Of a DNA stretch of 64,000 bases, positions 33,528-44,296 are shown one piece after another (position 1 is the stretch's first letter; each line of letters opens with the position of its first letter). The notes below the pieces were generated by a model. That model saw only the letters and a program-made list of their open reading frames with translations, was not told where the DNA came from and made no database searches. The position numbers and the translations under genes are program-made. Source of the stretch: Phytophthora hibernalis (lineage: Eukaryota > Oomycota > Peronosporomycetes > Peronosporales > Peronosporaceae); NCBI GenBank assembly GCA_012656075.1, contig JAAKBF010000287.1:124001-188000 (forward strand), read 5' to 3'.

Positions 33528-35506
33528 TCAAAATTTGTGATCTGTCCAAAGGCAGTTGTAGTCGTCAGGGTGCCAAATGGCGTGCAGTCGCGGGAAGTTG
33601 CTAGCGTCACGCAGCAACTTGCAGTCCACGGCTTCCGGAATCCAAATGGACTGCAGCTCCAGTAGTTTCGGGATGTCTTCCACCGTCGTTAGAGGGGTGA
33701 GGCCTAAGTCAAGCATCTGTAGGTGAGTGAGCGAGGCTAATGGCGTTGCTTCCTCCACCTTGGTCGCATTGAGCCACAGCCGGCGCATCTTGAGCATCCC
33801 TGAAAGCAAAGCAGCATCCTTGAAATCTACTCGACCCACCAGAGATAGCTCTTCCAGCTTTGTGAGCTGTGTGAGGAACTCGAAGCTAGTCTGGTGGTCC
33901 CGGTGACGTCGAGCCAGTTGCCGCTTGCCGCGATCGGGCAATGATAGCACCAACTTCTCTAAATTCACCAGCGCGCCGAGAGGCGATAGGTCTTCAAAGA
34001 GCACATCTAGTAGCTCTAGTTGTTTGAGCTGTACAAAACCCTCGAGAGGAAGCAAGTCCATCACTTGTGCAGTGGGCGGCAGCGACATGGACAGCCGCGT
34101 GAGTACGGGCATTTCTCCAAGCGCCACAATCTGCGCTAGGTCTTCAGCACACCACTGCTGCAGGCGCAGATGACACAGTGTTGACGACATCAACGTCAGC
34201 GGCAAGTAGTCCGTGAGTGGTGGGAGCTCCAGTGAGGTCAACTCACCCAATCTGCTCGCACTGTTCAGGAACGCACTGGGGACTCGGTGCGCCAAGGGAA
34301 TAGTGAGGCCTCTGGTCGAGACGACCGTCGTTCCGTTCTCCTCGACATCTTCCTGCAGGACGTCCGCAATATCGTCCTGGTAGTTGTGCTTGTACATCCT
34401 GAGCTTCTTGAGCTTGTGCAGCCCGGCCAACCACTCGTAATTCAATGGTGGCAAAATATGCTCCTCGGCAGGTGTTCCCCTCTCTCTCGTGTCCAGCAGC
34501 AACTGCTCGAGCGACTCCAACGCCGCCAGCGGGCGTCGGTCGCCAACGTGCGTCCAGCGAATATCCAAATACGTGAGGTTGAGCAAATCCCTCACAAAGT
34601 CCAGATCCGTGAGCCTTGTGTTCTGCAGGTGCAGGATCTCAAGCTCGGGGCAGTTGAGCTTCAACTCTAACGCGTCCGAGTTGCCAATGTTGGTGGCCTT
34701 GAGCGACCTTAGCGCCGTGAGCTGCTGCAGCACGCGCAGATCAGTAGAGACCCAGTTCTTGCTCATATCCAGCGTCTCCAGCAACGGCACCGCCTGCAAG
34801 TGACCAAACTCCACGATCCTCGTCTCCGACACGTCCAGCACGTGGAGCTGGGGCAGCGCCTCTAGCACCGCCAGGCTATTGACATTAGTGCGTCTAACAC
34901 TGAGTGACTGCAGCTGCGGTAGCATCATGAGCGGCGCCAGGTCCACTATGTCCGTCTCGGCCAGGTCCAAGGCCCGCAGATTCCATCCTGCAGGCTGCAG
35001 GGCCGTCTCCAGCAGCTCGGACAGCGTAACGTCTGCGTCAGCCACACTGAGGTCCTGCAAAGTCGGTAGTAATTGCAGTACAGCAGCCACGTTGATGGCG
35101 GGCTCCTCGTCCTCTGTGTCGCCCTCCTCGGGCGTCCAGTACGGGTAGTCCCAGAACTGCAGCGAGCGTAGAGCAGGTAGAGCACGCAGGAGACTGAGCA
35201 GGTGCATCCCCGTACGTGGAACCTTCAGCCGCGTGACACAGCGCAACATCTGCGGCTCCATGTGACGCAGGAAACTGTCGGCGTAGTAGCTGGCAGCAGG
35301 TAGAGCATCCGAGTGCTTGGAGTGTTGGGGGAGAGGCGGGGAGGCACGCGTAACACGCCCTGGGCCAGTACGAAGCACCGCAGGTCCGAGCTGGCTAGAG
35401 AGCGACTGCAGGACGACAGACTCTGCCAGTCGCGGAAGCCCAGAAAGCCCACGACGAAGCGCAGCACGTCCGTCTTGCCATCCAAGTCGCCCAGTACGTG
35501 CTCCAT
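33528..35506 (-). CDS. leucine-rich repeat protein with F-box-like N-terminus (one frameshift)
   Basis: The start at 35506 (MEHVLGDLDGKTDVLRF) opens an F-box-like segment (FVVGFLGFRDWQSLSSCSR). A missing C in the CCCCC run near 35330 shifts the frame into the long ORF at 33528-35378. Corrected length is 659 residues. The rest is an array of some 15 leucine-rich repeats of about 22 residues (LRALDLAETDIVDLAPLMML, LHVLDVSETRIVEFGHL, LTYLDIRWTHVGDRRPL). LRR proteins of this kind bind other proteins; an F-box would suggest substrate recruitment to an SCF ubiquitin ligase, but the N-terminal match is by eye only. No signal peptide or membrane segment. Confidence 0.72.
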
Positions 35507-35527
35507 TGGAATTCGAATACCGGTAGT

Positions 35528-35626
35528 GATAGATCCATTCTTAGAGGTGCTTTTGAAAAATAAATTTTAGAGGTGATGTTGAATGGAGTGGCGATAGAGT
35601 TTGAGAGGATGTAGCCATTTCGGGGA
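35528..35626. repeat. dispersed repeat, copy 1
   Basis: About 98 bases running from GATAGATCCATTCTTAGAGG to GTAGCCATTTCGGGG. They are matched in the same orientation at 41866-41964 at roughly 85 percent by eye. It directly abuts the foldback element starting at 35622. Confidence 0.65.
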
Positions 35627-36172
35627 ATTCTCTAAAAGGTGCTCATGATTACGGGTAATCTTACGCCCATTTTTTCTAAAAGGGGGCAATCTTTTTAATA
35701 CCGGTACCCCCATTTTCTAAAAGGTGCTCATTGATAAGGTAAATAACACGGAGGTAGGACGGCACGTGCTTACGTACCGTGTCTTGTATGTAACAAGTAA
35801 AATGAAGCGAAGCCTTGCAGCCCTAAACCCTTAACCCTAAAACCCTACGTAAATTAGCAAGAACAAGAACAGCACTTTGGGGAGTACTCCGGGTATGTAT
35901 TGATAAGCTCTGTTGCTTCTACCTTGGTAGCTTTACGTTCACACTCGGTCACAAGTTGAGACTGGCGTTGTGACTCACAACGCCCAGGTATTATATTAAT
36001 ACAGGTAGTACCAGCAGAGATTATTAATACATGCTTCATCACAATCGAAGACCCTTTCTGCTAAATATCAGCTTCCGGTACCGGTAAGATACCGGTAACA
36101 AGCACCTTTTAAAAGACGACGACACCTTTTAGAAAATGGGGGTAATCATGAGCACCTTTTAGAGAATGCCCT
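35622..36172. mobile_element. 550-bp foldback/MITE-like element
   Basis: The left end GGGGAATTCTCTAAAAGG (35622 on) and the reverse complement of the right end (to 36172) match over about 30 bases, including CTAAAAGGTGCTCATGATTAC. The TCTAAAAGG motif recurs as subterminal repeats (35680-35730, 36105-36135). It has no coding capacity. No certain target duplication was seen. Confidence 0.6.
35819..35847. repeat. short interstitial telomere-like tract
   Basis: CAGCCCTAAACCCTTAACCC and onward contains three degenerate CCCTAAA-type units, the complement of the oomycete-type telomere repeat. It lies inside the foldback element. Very short, so possibly fortuitous. Confidence 0.4.
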
Positions 36173-36547
36173 GACAAACGGTGACGAACTCGTTTAACGG
36201 GAATCCGCCGTTCTTCTGGTGGCGACTTGAAGTCGGACCTTCACTTGCCACGCGGCCGAGTCACGGCTCCGAGTCGGCGGGCGGAGGATCGCTTTGACGG
36301 CCCACGAGTTTTTCTCCTGACGCTGCGGGTGATCGCGCAAACAGCGCGGCACCGCCAAAGCCCGGGCTATGGATACGTACGCGCCCCACCAAGCAGAAGT
36401 CGTCCTTGTTTCTGTCGCTGCACTTTCGATGGAGCCCAACGGGTCTGTCTCACGTCGCGCGGCACGTCAAAGTTGGGATCCGCTCTCCACGTTGTGCCGA
36501 AACGAGGCCCAACAGCTCACTTTTCGATTCGACGTGCGCCAGTCACG

Positions 36548-38393
36548 ATGATCTCCACCCTCCGCTCCTCCGTCTTCAGCCGAAATCAAGCGCTCGCCGC
36601 CATCTCGTACCTCACGTTCGAAAGACCGTCGACGGCGCTCAAGGAACTCGTCAACAAGCGGCCGGCGAGCACCGCGGCTGCCGAAGTAGCGTTGGCCCAC
36701 ATTGATGCCGACGACTTCTCCATGGTACGTTACGGTAACGGTCTCACGTCGAATCAACTAATAACGTGCTTCTCAATGCAGTCGCAGCCTGGTTTCGCAC
36801 TCATGCGAACGCCCATGACCAACAAGGGCCAAGCCTTCACTAGGGAGGAGCGCACGGCCTTCAAGCTCCGGGGCCTTCTGCCCGTGGCCGTCACTTCCAT
36901 CAAGCTCGAGACGGAGCGCGCCATGATGCAGCTGCGTCGCAAGACATCGCCCATCGAGAAGTACATTTTCCTGCAAAACATGCAGGACACCAACGAGGAC
37001 GTGTACTACCGCATGCTCATCGAGCACACGACCGAGCTCATGCCTATTGTGTACACGCCCACGGTCGGCCAAGCCTGCCAGGAGTTCAGCCACATCTACC
37101 GCCAGACCCCGCGCGGCCTGTACATTTCCATCAGCGACATCGGCCACGTCGACGAGATCCTCGACAACTGGCCGGAGAAGGACATCCGCGCTATCTGCTT
37201 CACGGACGGCGAGCGCATCCTCGGCCTCGGAGACCAGGGTGCCAACGGCATGGGCATTCCTGTGGGCAAGTTGTCGCTGTACACGGCCTGCGCCGGTGTT
37301 CCGCCCCAAATGTGTCTGCCCGTTGTGCTGGACTGCGGCACCAACAACGAAGAGTACCTGGCTGACCCGTTCTACATCGGTCTGCGCCAGAAGCGCGAGC
37401 GTGGTGAGAAGTTCGAGCAGCTCGTGGACGAGTTCATGAACGCTGCCAAGGCCAAGTATGGCGCCAAGGTGCTGCTGCAGTTCGAGGACTTTGGCAACTC
37501 GACTGCCTTTAACCTGCTGCGCAAGTACCAGAACACGCACTGCACGTTCAACGACGACATCAAGGCACGGCCGCGGTTGTACTTGCCGGTCTTTTGGCTG
37601 CCGTCCCGCTCTCGGGCAAGCCGATCTCCCAGCAGAAGTTCGTTTTCCTGGGTGCTGGCACTGCCGGCACGGGCATCGCCGACCTGATCGCGATGGCTAT
37701 CTCGCGTGAGACTGGCAAGACGGTCGAGGAGTCCCGCAAACAGATTTGGCTCGTGGATTCGCGCGGTCTGATTGTGGAGTCACGTAGGGATTCACTGCCG
37801 CCGCATAAGCTCCCGTACGCGCACGAAGCCCCTGCGTGCCTGAACCTTGTGGAGACTCTCGACCGTATCAAGCCCACGGCCCTCATTGGTGTGTGCACCA
37901 TTGCCAAGGCCTTCAACGAGGCGGTCTGCCAGAAGATGTGCGAGATCAACGAGCGCCCGATCATCTTTGCTCTGAGCAACCCAACGTCAAAGGCTGAGTG
38001 CACGGCCAAGGAGGCTTACACGTTCACGGACGGTAAGTGCATCTTCGCCAGCGGCAGCCCTTTCGACCCTGTGGAGGTCAACGGCAAGCTCTGCATTCCT
38101 GGCCAGGGCAACAACTCGTACATTTTCCCGGCGTTGCCCTGGGTGTAGTCGCTGCTGGCCTGACCCACGTGAACGACGACATCATGATTATTGCAGCCAA
38201 GACGCTCGCGGAGCGTACAACTCCCGCCGACTTGGAGACTGGCTGCGTCTACCCGCCACTGTCTAGCATCCGGGAAGTATCGCTCAAAATTGCTGAGGCT
38301 GTGGCTGAGTACGGTTTTGAGCAGGGCTTTGCCACCACCCCGAAGCCGGAGGACCTGACCCAGTACCTTCGTGACTTCATGTACAACCCGTGA
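36548..38393 (+). CDS. malic enzyme, NAD(P)-dependent (two frameshifts)
   Basis: Exons are 36548-36724 and 36782-38393, with a 57-bp GT-AG intron that is also open in frame. Corrected length is 596 residues. Malic enzyme landmarks follow in order: NKGQAFTREER, LRGLLP, MPIVYTPTVGQACQ, YISISDIGHV, the ERILGLGDQG segment, the FEDFGNSTAFNLL segment with the metal-binding acids, CTFNDDI, nucleotide-binding FVFLGAGTAGTGIADL, and FALSNPTSKAECTA. It converts malate to pyruvate and CO2 while reducing NAD(P). The basic, acid-poor N-terminus (MISTLRSSVFSRNQALAA) suggests mitochondrial import. One C is missing near 37561 (DDIQGTA read as DDIKARP) and one G near 38130 (FPGVALG read as FPALPWV). An essential, otherwise perfect enzyme makes sequence error likely. 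Confidence 0.9.
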
Positions 38394-38595
38394 ACACTCT
38401 GCGTTTAGTCTATCACGTATTGCACGTAAAGTCAAATTGAAGCTGCTAAAAGTGCAGCGCGTATTGTATTCTGAGAAATGCACTCCTATGGCCCTTGCTT
38501 TTGTTCTTGCTGGTATGTTACCGGTATCATGTTGTAAGCATAAATGCAATTAATACTACGTAGTAGCTCAGTAAACTCTTAAGTCTAAGGTCTCC

Positions 38596-41073
38596 TTACT
38601 TGATTTCCAGGAAAAGGGGAGGTACCTGGCAGAACTTTGCATAGCGAGCAGCGGCTACTTTCACGTGTTCAAGCTCAGCATTTTGACGTAACCGAGCCAT
38701 CGCAGTTCGGACGGAGGCGTGATAGGTTTCTTGTGAAAGTTCTTTGACGTCACTCAGTTGCACTTCTTCGCTTGTACCGCTAGATCCTGACTCGATTAGT
38801 GGTGGTACTGTCGAGCGCACAGGTTCGCCATTGTGGTTCGTTTGAGTTTTGTCTTGGCTTGATGTAATGCATCGCAGCTTTCGTGCTCGTAACTCTTCTT
38901 GCGCATTCTGCGCCACCACAAGCAAGAACGTTATAGCTTTTCGTCGAGATAAGATACATGCTCTTGCTCGTGACGCAATATCTCGTAGTGATTTCATGCA
39001 GTGTTGCTGCCTCCTAGCAAGAACGCGAGCCTTTTCTGCGGTAAAGATCCATTCTTCACGCGCTCGATCTTTTCTAACGCGTGTGACAGTGTTTTCCTCG
39101 ATGCCATGTAAATCTGGATCGCTGCAAGTACCTCCTTCGCGATTTCCTAGCGTGGATTGGGGTGCCCTAGTAGCTTCATTTCCACAAGAGCTAAGTCCCT
39201 CAGATGAAGAAGTTCTGTGCAGTTCTGCAGCAGCTCGCTCGCTTCCTATGCCCACCCACTCGGAGACGGTGTGATGCGAAAAATGTGCCAAATCGCGTCG
39301 TATAAGGTCATCGATCAGTAGTTTTACCCGTACGACTTCGCCCGATTTTAGAAGTGCACTTTCAACTTGATGCTGCTCACTGTACGCCTCCACGAATCCA
39401 CTATACTTCAAAAAGTCTTGGCTCTCGCTCGATACCCAGTCGGCAGGAGAAATGTTGAGAGCCACTAGAGCATCATCATCCAAATCTCTAATACCAGTGA
39501 CAATGTGAAGGAAGTTGATGAAACTCTGCCTGTGGATCAAACCACTCTGTTGGGGGTCTAGTTGTTGCAGCACTTCTAGCACGTTAATACGAGCCTCCTG
39601 GCAACGACATACCAGTAACCCCAGCAGACTTGGTGGTGAAAAATGGTTGTCTGTCAGCCTGGCAACAGTAGCTGTCTCTGGTTTGTGAGGAAATACTACT
39701 TCAGTTGAGGCGACAACAACATAGGGTGCTTCCTTTTCAGTCGGCTCGATGCTTGGCGACGCTCGCTCCCGTTTTGCTGCGGGGGCTTTCTTTCGATGTG
39801 GAGCTGTTGGTTGCACTACCAGAGTGGATGGGGCAACATGATTCCGGGAGTCATGTATCTTGGAGACACAATTTTCGGCGGAGAGCGGCATTCTTTTGCA
39901 GCGACAATTACGGCCTTTCTCGCCTTTTCTCGTTGCATGTGAGCCTCGACCGCTTTCTCGAGATTGACCAAGCCATCAGCAGCTTGAGGGTATTCGTTCA
40001 GAATCGATTCAAATCGAATTCGTGCTTCATCAAATGCACCGACTAAGGTGAGCAAGCACCCAATCTTGTAATTTGCGTAGAGATCGTTGGGGTTTAGCTC
40101 CAGCGCGCGGCTAAACTCGTCAAGACTCGACTGGAAGTCTTCAGCTGTCTCAAAGGCGCAAGCAAGATTGATTCGTAACCTGAAGCTCACCTCCTCATCT
40201 GCATCCGACGATAGTGCTAGTAAATACAACTCGATAGCACGTCGCAGTTCTCCTTTCGAGTGTAAGCGTACTGCAGCCTTCGTGACCATTTTCAGCTTCT
40301 GGGTTGGTTCTAAACTAGCGTGGTTTTGCGGTAGCGAGCGCCACCACCACTCGAATCCGCTCACAGAATTGATGCATTCCGGATTCCACGAGTATTTCTC
40401 GGAGAAGACAGCCCGATACTTGCTGGGGCTATTGGCGTTTGGGGTTTGTGGGGTGATCCGAAAAGTGGATCAAGCGTTCGACTAGCTTCGATGACAATAC
40501 TTCTCTCAATTCGAGATTGGGGGCGTTGGGTGTGTTGCAGCGGTACTGCCGCTGCCCTTCAACAGCGGTAAGTTTTGGTGTGCTAAAAATCTTTGAACGT
40601 CGACTCTGCTCAACTGGAGAAGTCGGTAGACGTGTCAATGGAAGCTTCACAGTGGGGCAGTAAGGAGAAGGTGATTCCTGGTACAACCTGGATATCGCTT
40701 TTGTTGGTGAAAAGAGTGGGCGATGCGGGCTTTGGATTCCATGGTTCCCTGTCAACAACGGAAGTGCCGTGCTGCCATCAGATCCCCGCAATGGCGACGT
40801 GGCAACTCGTAGTGGACTGGTTTCTCTGGCACAGAGTTGCCGGTCTTCTTCATACGATTGATCCAGAACGACCGGCGGGATTGGCATTTCCTCTGAATAA
40901 TACTCTAGCAATCTCGTGGCCAGCTCACACAGCGTCGAATTATCCTGGTGGCGTTTCTGCAGAGAAAAACAAACATGTTGGGCTGCCAGAATTGCCCTTG
41001 AGCAGCGACTTTGCACGCATTCACCACTGCGGAGCTGTTCTCTTCTGCGAGCAGCACCAGGAGACGTAAACAC
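38596..41073 (-). CDS. TPR-repeat protein (frame-broken, 5' end uncertain)
   Basis: Three consecutive minus-strand frames appear to be one gene: 41073-40429 (Ser/Pro-rich N-terminal part), 40364-39816 and 39891-38596. The middle frame carries tetratricopeptide repeats (LHSKGELRRAIELYLLALSS, SLDEFSRALELNPNDLYANY, YKIGCLLTLVGAFDEA). The last has an EF-hand-like stretch (LQQLDPQQSGLIHRQSFINF) and basic helical segments. Reading continues between frames 1 and 2 as NANSPSKYRAVFSEKYSW near 40440. Frames 2 and 3 join if one A is added in the AAAA run near 39897. The first frame has no ATG before 41073 (it is entered at a GTG), so the true start is unknown. TPRs mediate protein-protein contacts; no specific role can be given. 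Confidence 0.6.
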
Positions 41074-41327
41074 GGGATCTACAGACGTAGCAGCAAACAG
41101 ATACCTTCATTTGTCAGTGGTGAGCATGCATCTCAACCGACAGTACTGCATCGCACCCGCTTCTGAGTCTCCGTGAACCCGGTCAGGAATCGAAAGATGC
41201 AACTGGCAAAGCCTACCGAAAAGAGCTTCAGCCACGCTACACGTCAGCGACCGTAAAGAGAGACTCGTACCTGACCGAAGTGCGTGGGTGCGGATCGACG
41301 CACACTGCAGCAGCTCCCAGGCTTCAG

Positions 41328-41765
41328 CTAGCAGATCCTCCTGCCAAACACATCAATGAGTAACAGACTCTTCAGTCTTTTGTCTCTCTGACTACATTGT
41401 ACCAGGTTGTTGTGTGGGCATCGGTCGACGGACGCGGCGAACATGAGCGCGGCCATGGGGTCCACAACGCACGTGGAGAAGGGCGACTCGGAATGCGGCA
41501 ATGGGGCCGAGCGCAGCCTCTCCATGACCGTCTCTCGGTGCTTCCTGATGAGGCTCTTGGCCTGCGGAGAGGCGGCTGACGTGGTCATGCGGCTCTTTGG
41601 AAGAAGGCGTTCATCCAGAGACTGTTGCGCTCCAACAGCGCAGACTCCACGCTGAAGCTCGGTGCAGCCGCGCGTAGCGGCCCAACCAACGGTGGTTCAC
41701 AGCCACCAGCGCCTCGAACGCAGCGTCGCCGTCACCCTCCGCGTCCATCTGCAGAGCGTTCATGC
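41328..41765 (-). pseudogene. gene fragment, hypothetical
   Basis: The start MNALQMDAEGDGDAAFEALV at about 41763, continued one frame over by LQRGVCAVGAQQSLDERLLP and AKSLIRKHRETVMERLRSAP, looks coding: consistent composition and a single frame change near 41660. It ends in sequence without coding character at 41328. No family recognised. It could be a truncated exon of a larger gene. Confidence 0.35.
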
Positions 41766-41865
41766 TTGGCACTCCACCAAAGGTGAGAGTGAATGTGCCC
41801 TTGTTTCCTTTTTCGTGCTAAATTTACAGATCTTGGGTCGTTCGCTTAACCGCCACATTGCTGTG

Positions 41866-41964
41866 ATAGATCGATTCTTGGAGGTGCTTTTGAATTTATA
41901 AGGTTTTAGAGGTGGTGTTGAATGGAGTGGTGATAGAGTCTTAGAGGATGTAGCCATTTCGGGG
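41866..41964. repeat. dispersed repeat, copy 2
   Basis: Direct-orientation match to 35528-35626: GATAGATCGATTCTTGGAGG through GTAGCCATTTCGGGG. Here it is not followed by the foldback element. Confidence 0.65.
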
Positions 41965-42273
41965 TTTGTGCGTCGTAGGATACTTGTGCAATGTGGTACA
42001 CGTTGATGACGCTAGCAAGCAGACAGTGGCCTAAAGGTCTGCAAGCACACGACCGATAACTTTGGCTTCGGGTGGATCGTGGTCACCTCGGAGGTCGACA
42101 TTGTGATGCAACGATATCCGCGGGAACGGATCAAGTCGCTTGACCTCGCTCTGCCCAATGGTCTTGGGTTGCGTCTTGATCAGGACACTGCACCACTTCT
42201 CAATTTTCCTCGTCGCTGGCAAGTGAGGAGTCAAGTGTTTGCTGCGTCGGGACAGTGAGCAACGCGGTCTGCA

Positions 42274-43728
42274 ATGACCCACCTGAGTGTCTTGACGCTC
42301 GACTTGGTCGACAAACTCAAGACCAAGCACTACATGCGCAGACGCATGACGAGATTTCTTCGTCCGAGTGGCCGTCGATCGCTTCTGAGGTGGAGACGCA
42401 GTGATAGAGATCTCCTGTCAAAGTTGTCCCAAAGGGACCGTCACAGTCTGCTGATCCAGTCTCGTCGATACCGATCCGTCTCCAAAGTAAACCTTCAACC
42501 GCGAGTCGAAGTTGCAAGCACCGAAGCGACAGCTACGACCGAACCACTGCACTTCTCCTTTTCTGGCGGTGGATGGCTCATGGTCTACATGTACGGCGTG
42601 TGCAAGGCGCTGCGAGAGCAGAAGATCGACGAGAAGGCCAAGTTCATCGGCACGTCGGCAGGTTGTCTGTCCATCGTGTCGCTGGTGCTTGACTCGGACT
42701 TTGACGCCATCTGTGACTCCGTGATCAACGACTACGTACCTGCAGCCCACGCGAGCTGGACGGGACCTTTCAAGATGCGCGACTACCTCATTGACGCCAT
42801 CACGCGGTACGGTAACATCCACAACATGGAGAAGCTGCATGGCAAGGTCACGGTCGTGTACACGTCGCTGTCGGCTTGGGTCACGCGTCGTGTTTCTCAC
42901 TTCAAGAACCCCGTGCATCTACTGCATACGATGGTGGCCTCGTGTTGTGCGACGCCGTTGGTGGGGATGCCGTTCGAGCACGAGGGCGAGTACGTGATCG
43001 ACGGAGGGCTACTGGACAACCAACCGCTGTTTGAAGACGGCATTCGTACCATCACTGTGACTCCGAATGTGTTCATGAACGCCGATATTCGTCCATCGCG
43101 CTACGTGCCTCCGTGGTGGTCCATGTACCCTCCTTCACAGCGAGATATGCAGTGGTTGTATGACTTGGGTTACGAAGACGCACTGTCCTGGTGCGTCCGC
43201 GAAGGTCTGCCAGGGTCCGAGGACATTGTCATCCCCACGAAAGCTGCAGAGTACGACGGTGAGTGGAAGACGGTCGTTGGGCAGGTAGCAGGCTACAGAT
43301 CCATTGAAGACGCGGTGCTGGCTGGAGCGAAGCTGTTTCTGCTCTCGGAGGAGACGGTCTCGTGCAGTGTGATTCGGTTTGAGCTCCTGGTCCGGAAGCT
43401 TGCAGCGGTGGTGATGGCAGTGCTTGACCGTCTGACGCTGCTTTGGGCTGTGGTAGCCACGGGGGTGTTGCTGGCGTTGGCGATACTGGATCAACACCGC
43501 TCGCTCGAGTTTGTTCTGCTGCTTGGAGGTCACGTGACACTCGCGTTCGTGAAAGTTGCAAACGCTTGCAGCCAAGTCCATTCATCGGAGCAGTGGCGTA
43601 TGTTGCATGAAGCGGTTGTGGCGATGGAGAAACACGCGACGGCCAACAAGCATGGGTTCACTCCGCAGCAACACGGACTGCTGACAGAGTACTCGCACGT
43701 CTATCGATTGAGTAGTTTGCTGTCGTGA
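42274..43728 (+). CDS. patatin-like phospholipase
   Basis: An intact 484-residue frame. A basic N-terminal region (residues 1-80) precedes the patatin domain: glycine-rich oxyanion motif FSGGG (96-100), nucleophile elbow GTSAG with Ser128, and the catalytic-dyad motif DGG with Asp243. A C-terminal hydrophobic segment (about 385-425) may anchor it to a membrane. Family members hydrolyse acyl ester bonds of phospholipids or neutral lipids using a Ser-Asp dyad; the substrate here is unknown. The first ATG is used. A later start would not affect the catalytic domain. One of the few long frames in the window needing no correction. Confidence 0.9.
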   Translation: MTHLSVLTLDLVDKLKTKHYMRRRMTRFLRPSGRRSLLRWRRSDRDLLSKLSQRDRHSLLIQSRRYRSVSKVNLQPRVEVASTEATATTEPLHFSFSGGGWLMVYMYGVCKALREQKIDEKAKFIGTSAGCLSIVSLVLDSDFDAICDSVINDYVPAAHASWTGPFKMRDYLIDAITRYGNIHNMEKLHGKVTVVYTSLSAWVTRRVSHFKNPVHLLHTMVASCCATPLVGMPFEHEGEYVIDGGLLDNQPLFEDGIRTITVTPNVFMNADIRPSRYVPPWWSMYPPSQRDMQWLYDLGYEDALSWCVREGLPGSEDIVIPTKAAEYDGEWKTVVGQVAGYRSIEDAVLAGAKLFLLSEETVSCSVIRFELLVRKLAAVVMAVLDRLTLLWAVVATGVLLALAILDQHRSLEFVLLLGGHVTLAFVKVANACSQVHSSEQWRMLHEAVVAMEKHATANKHGFTPQQHGLLTEYSHVYRLSSLLS

Positions 43729-44296
43729 GTGGTTGGTGGGCTACCATTGACGTACAGTGTAGTAGTAAGGCAGAGTAAGGCGATCTGTCAATTGAGACGA
43801 GTTGTGTCGTTGAAGTTTGCTGTACAAGTCCAATGGAACTGCAATTTGATGAGTTCCTGCTTGAAATGTAGAGACGACTCAAGATGAATGGTGTCGTGCC
43901 GCTACATCGGAGCTCGCAGCCCATGGCCTTGCAGGCATAAGATTGACACGTGCTGAGAGTGTCGCTCAATATTACGCTGCGCTTTTGCGCTGGTCATCAA
44001 AACACCGAAGATTTCATACAGCTGGCCGTCATGTTCTCCATCGAGTTGAGCGCAGCATATGAGTTAAGTGAAACCGACAGATTACTACGCGAACCTGTCG
44101 GTTTCACTTAACTCTCATATCCTATCCACCTCTAATATACAATACCTTTCCCACAACAATGTTATTATACAGGTCGTTAACAGTAATCCTACTTTATCCC
44201 AATTTACTTTCTAAGCAGCATACCTTGATGACTGCATACAGCGATATTACACCATGCCGTTACGATTTGCGTCTGACTCTCTCCTAACCTAAAGCG
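43729..44296. other. intergenic with strong hairpin
   Basis: No gene. The notable element is the 20-bp perfect stem at 44061-44114. Confidence 0.5.
44061..44114. repeat. perfect 20-bp inverted repeat
   Basis: GAGTTAAGTGAAACCGACAG at 44061-44080 is followed by a 14-base loop and the exact complement at 44095-44114. It lies 180 bp upstream of the PX-domain gene. It could be a foldback element remnant or form a structured transcript. No poly-T tract supports a terminator. Confidence 0.75.

Noticed and set aside
36773..37540. 255-codon minus-strand frame opposite malic enzyme
   Set aside because: It is a shadow of the GC-rich coding strand; every malic enzyme motif lies on the plus strand.
42031..42330. 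99-codon minus-strand frame overlapping the patatin start
   Set aside because: It has no recognisable features and overlaps the patatin start on the opposite strand; the intact patatin frame explains the coding signal.
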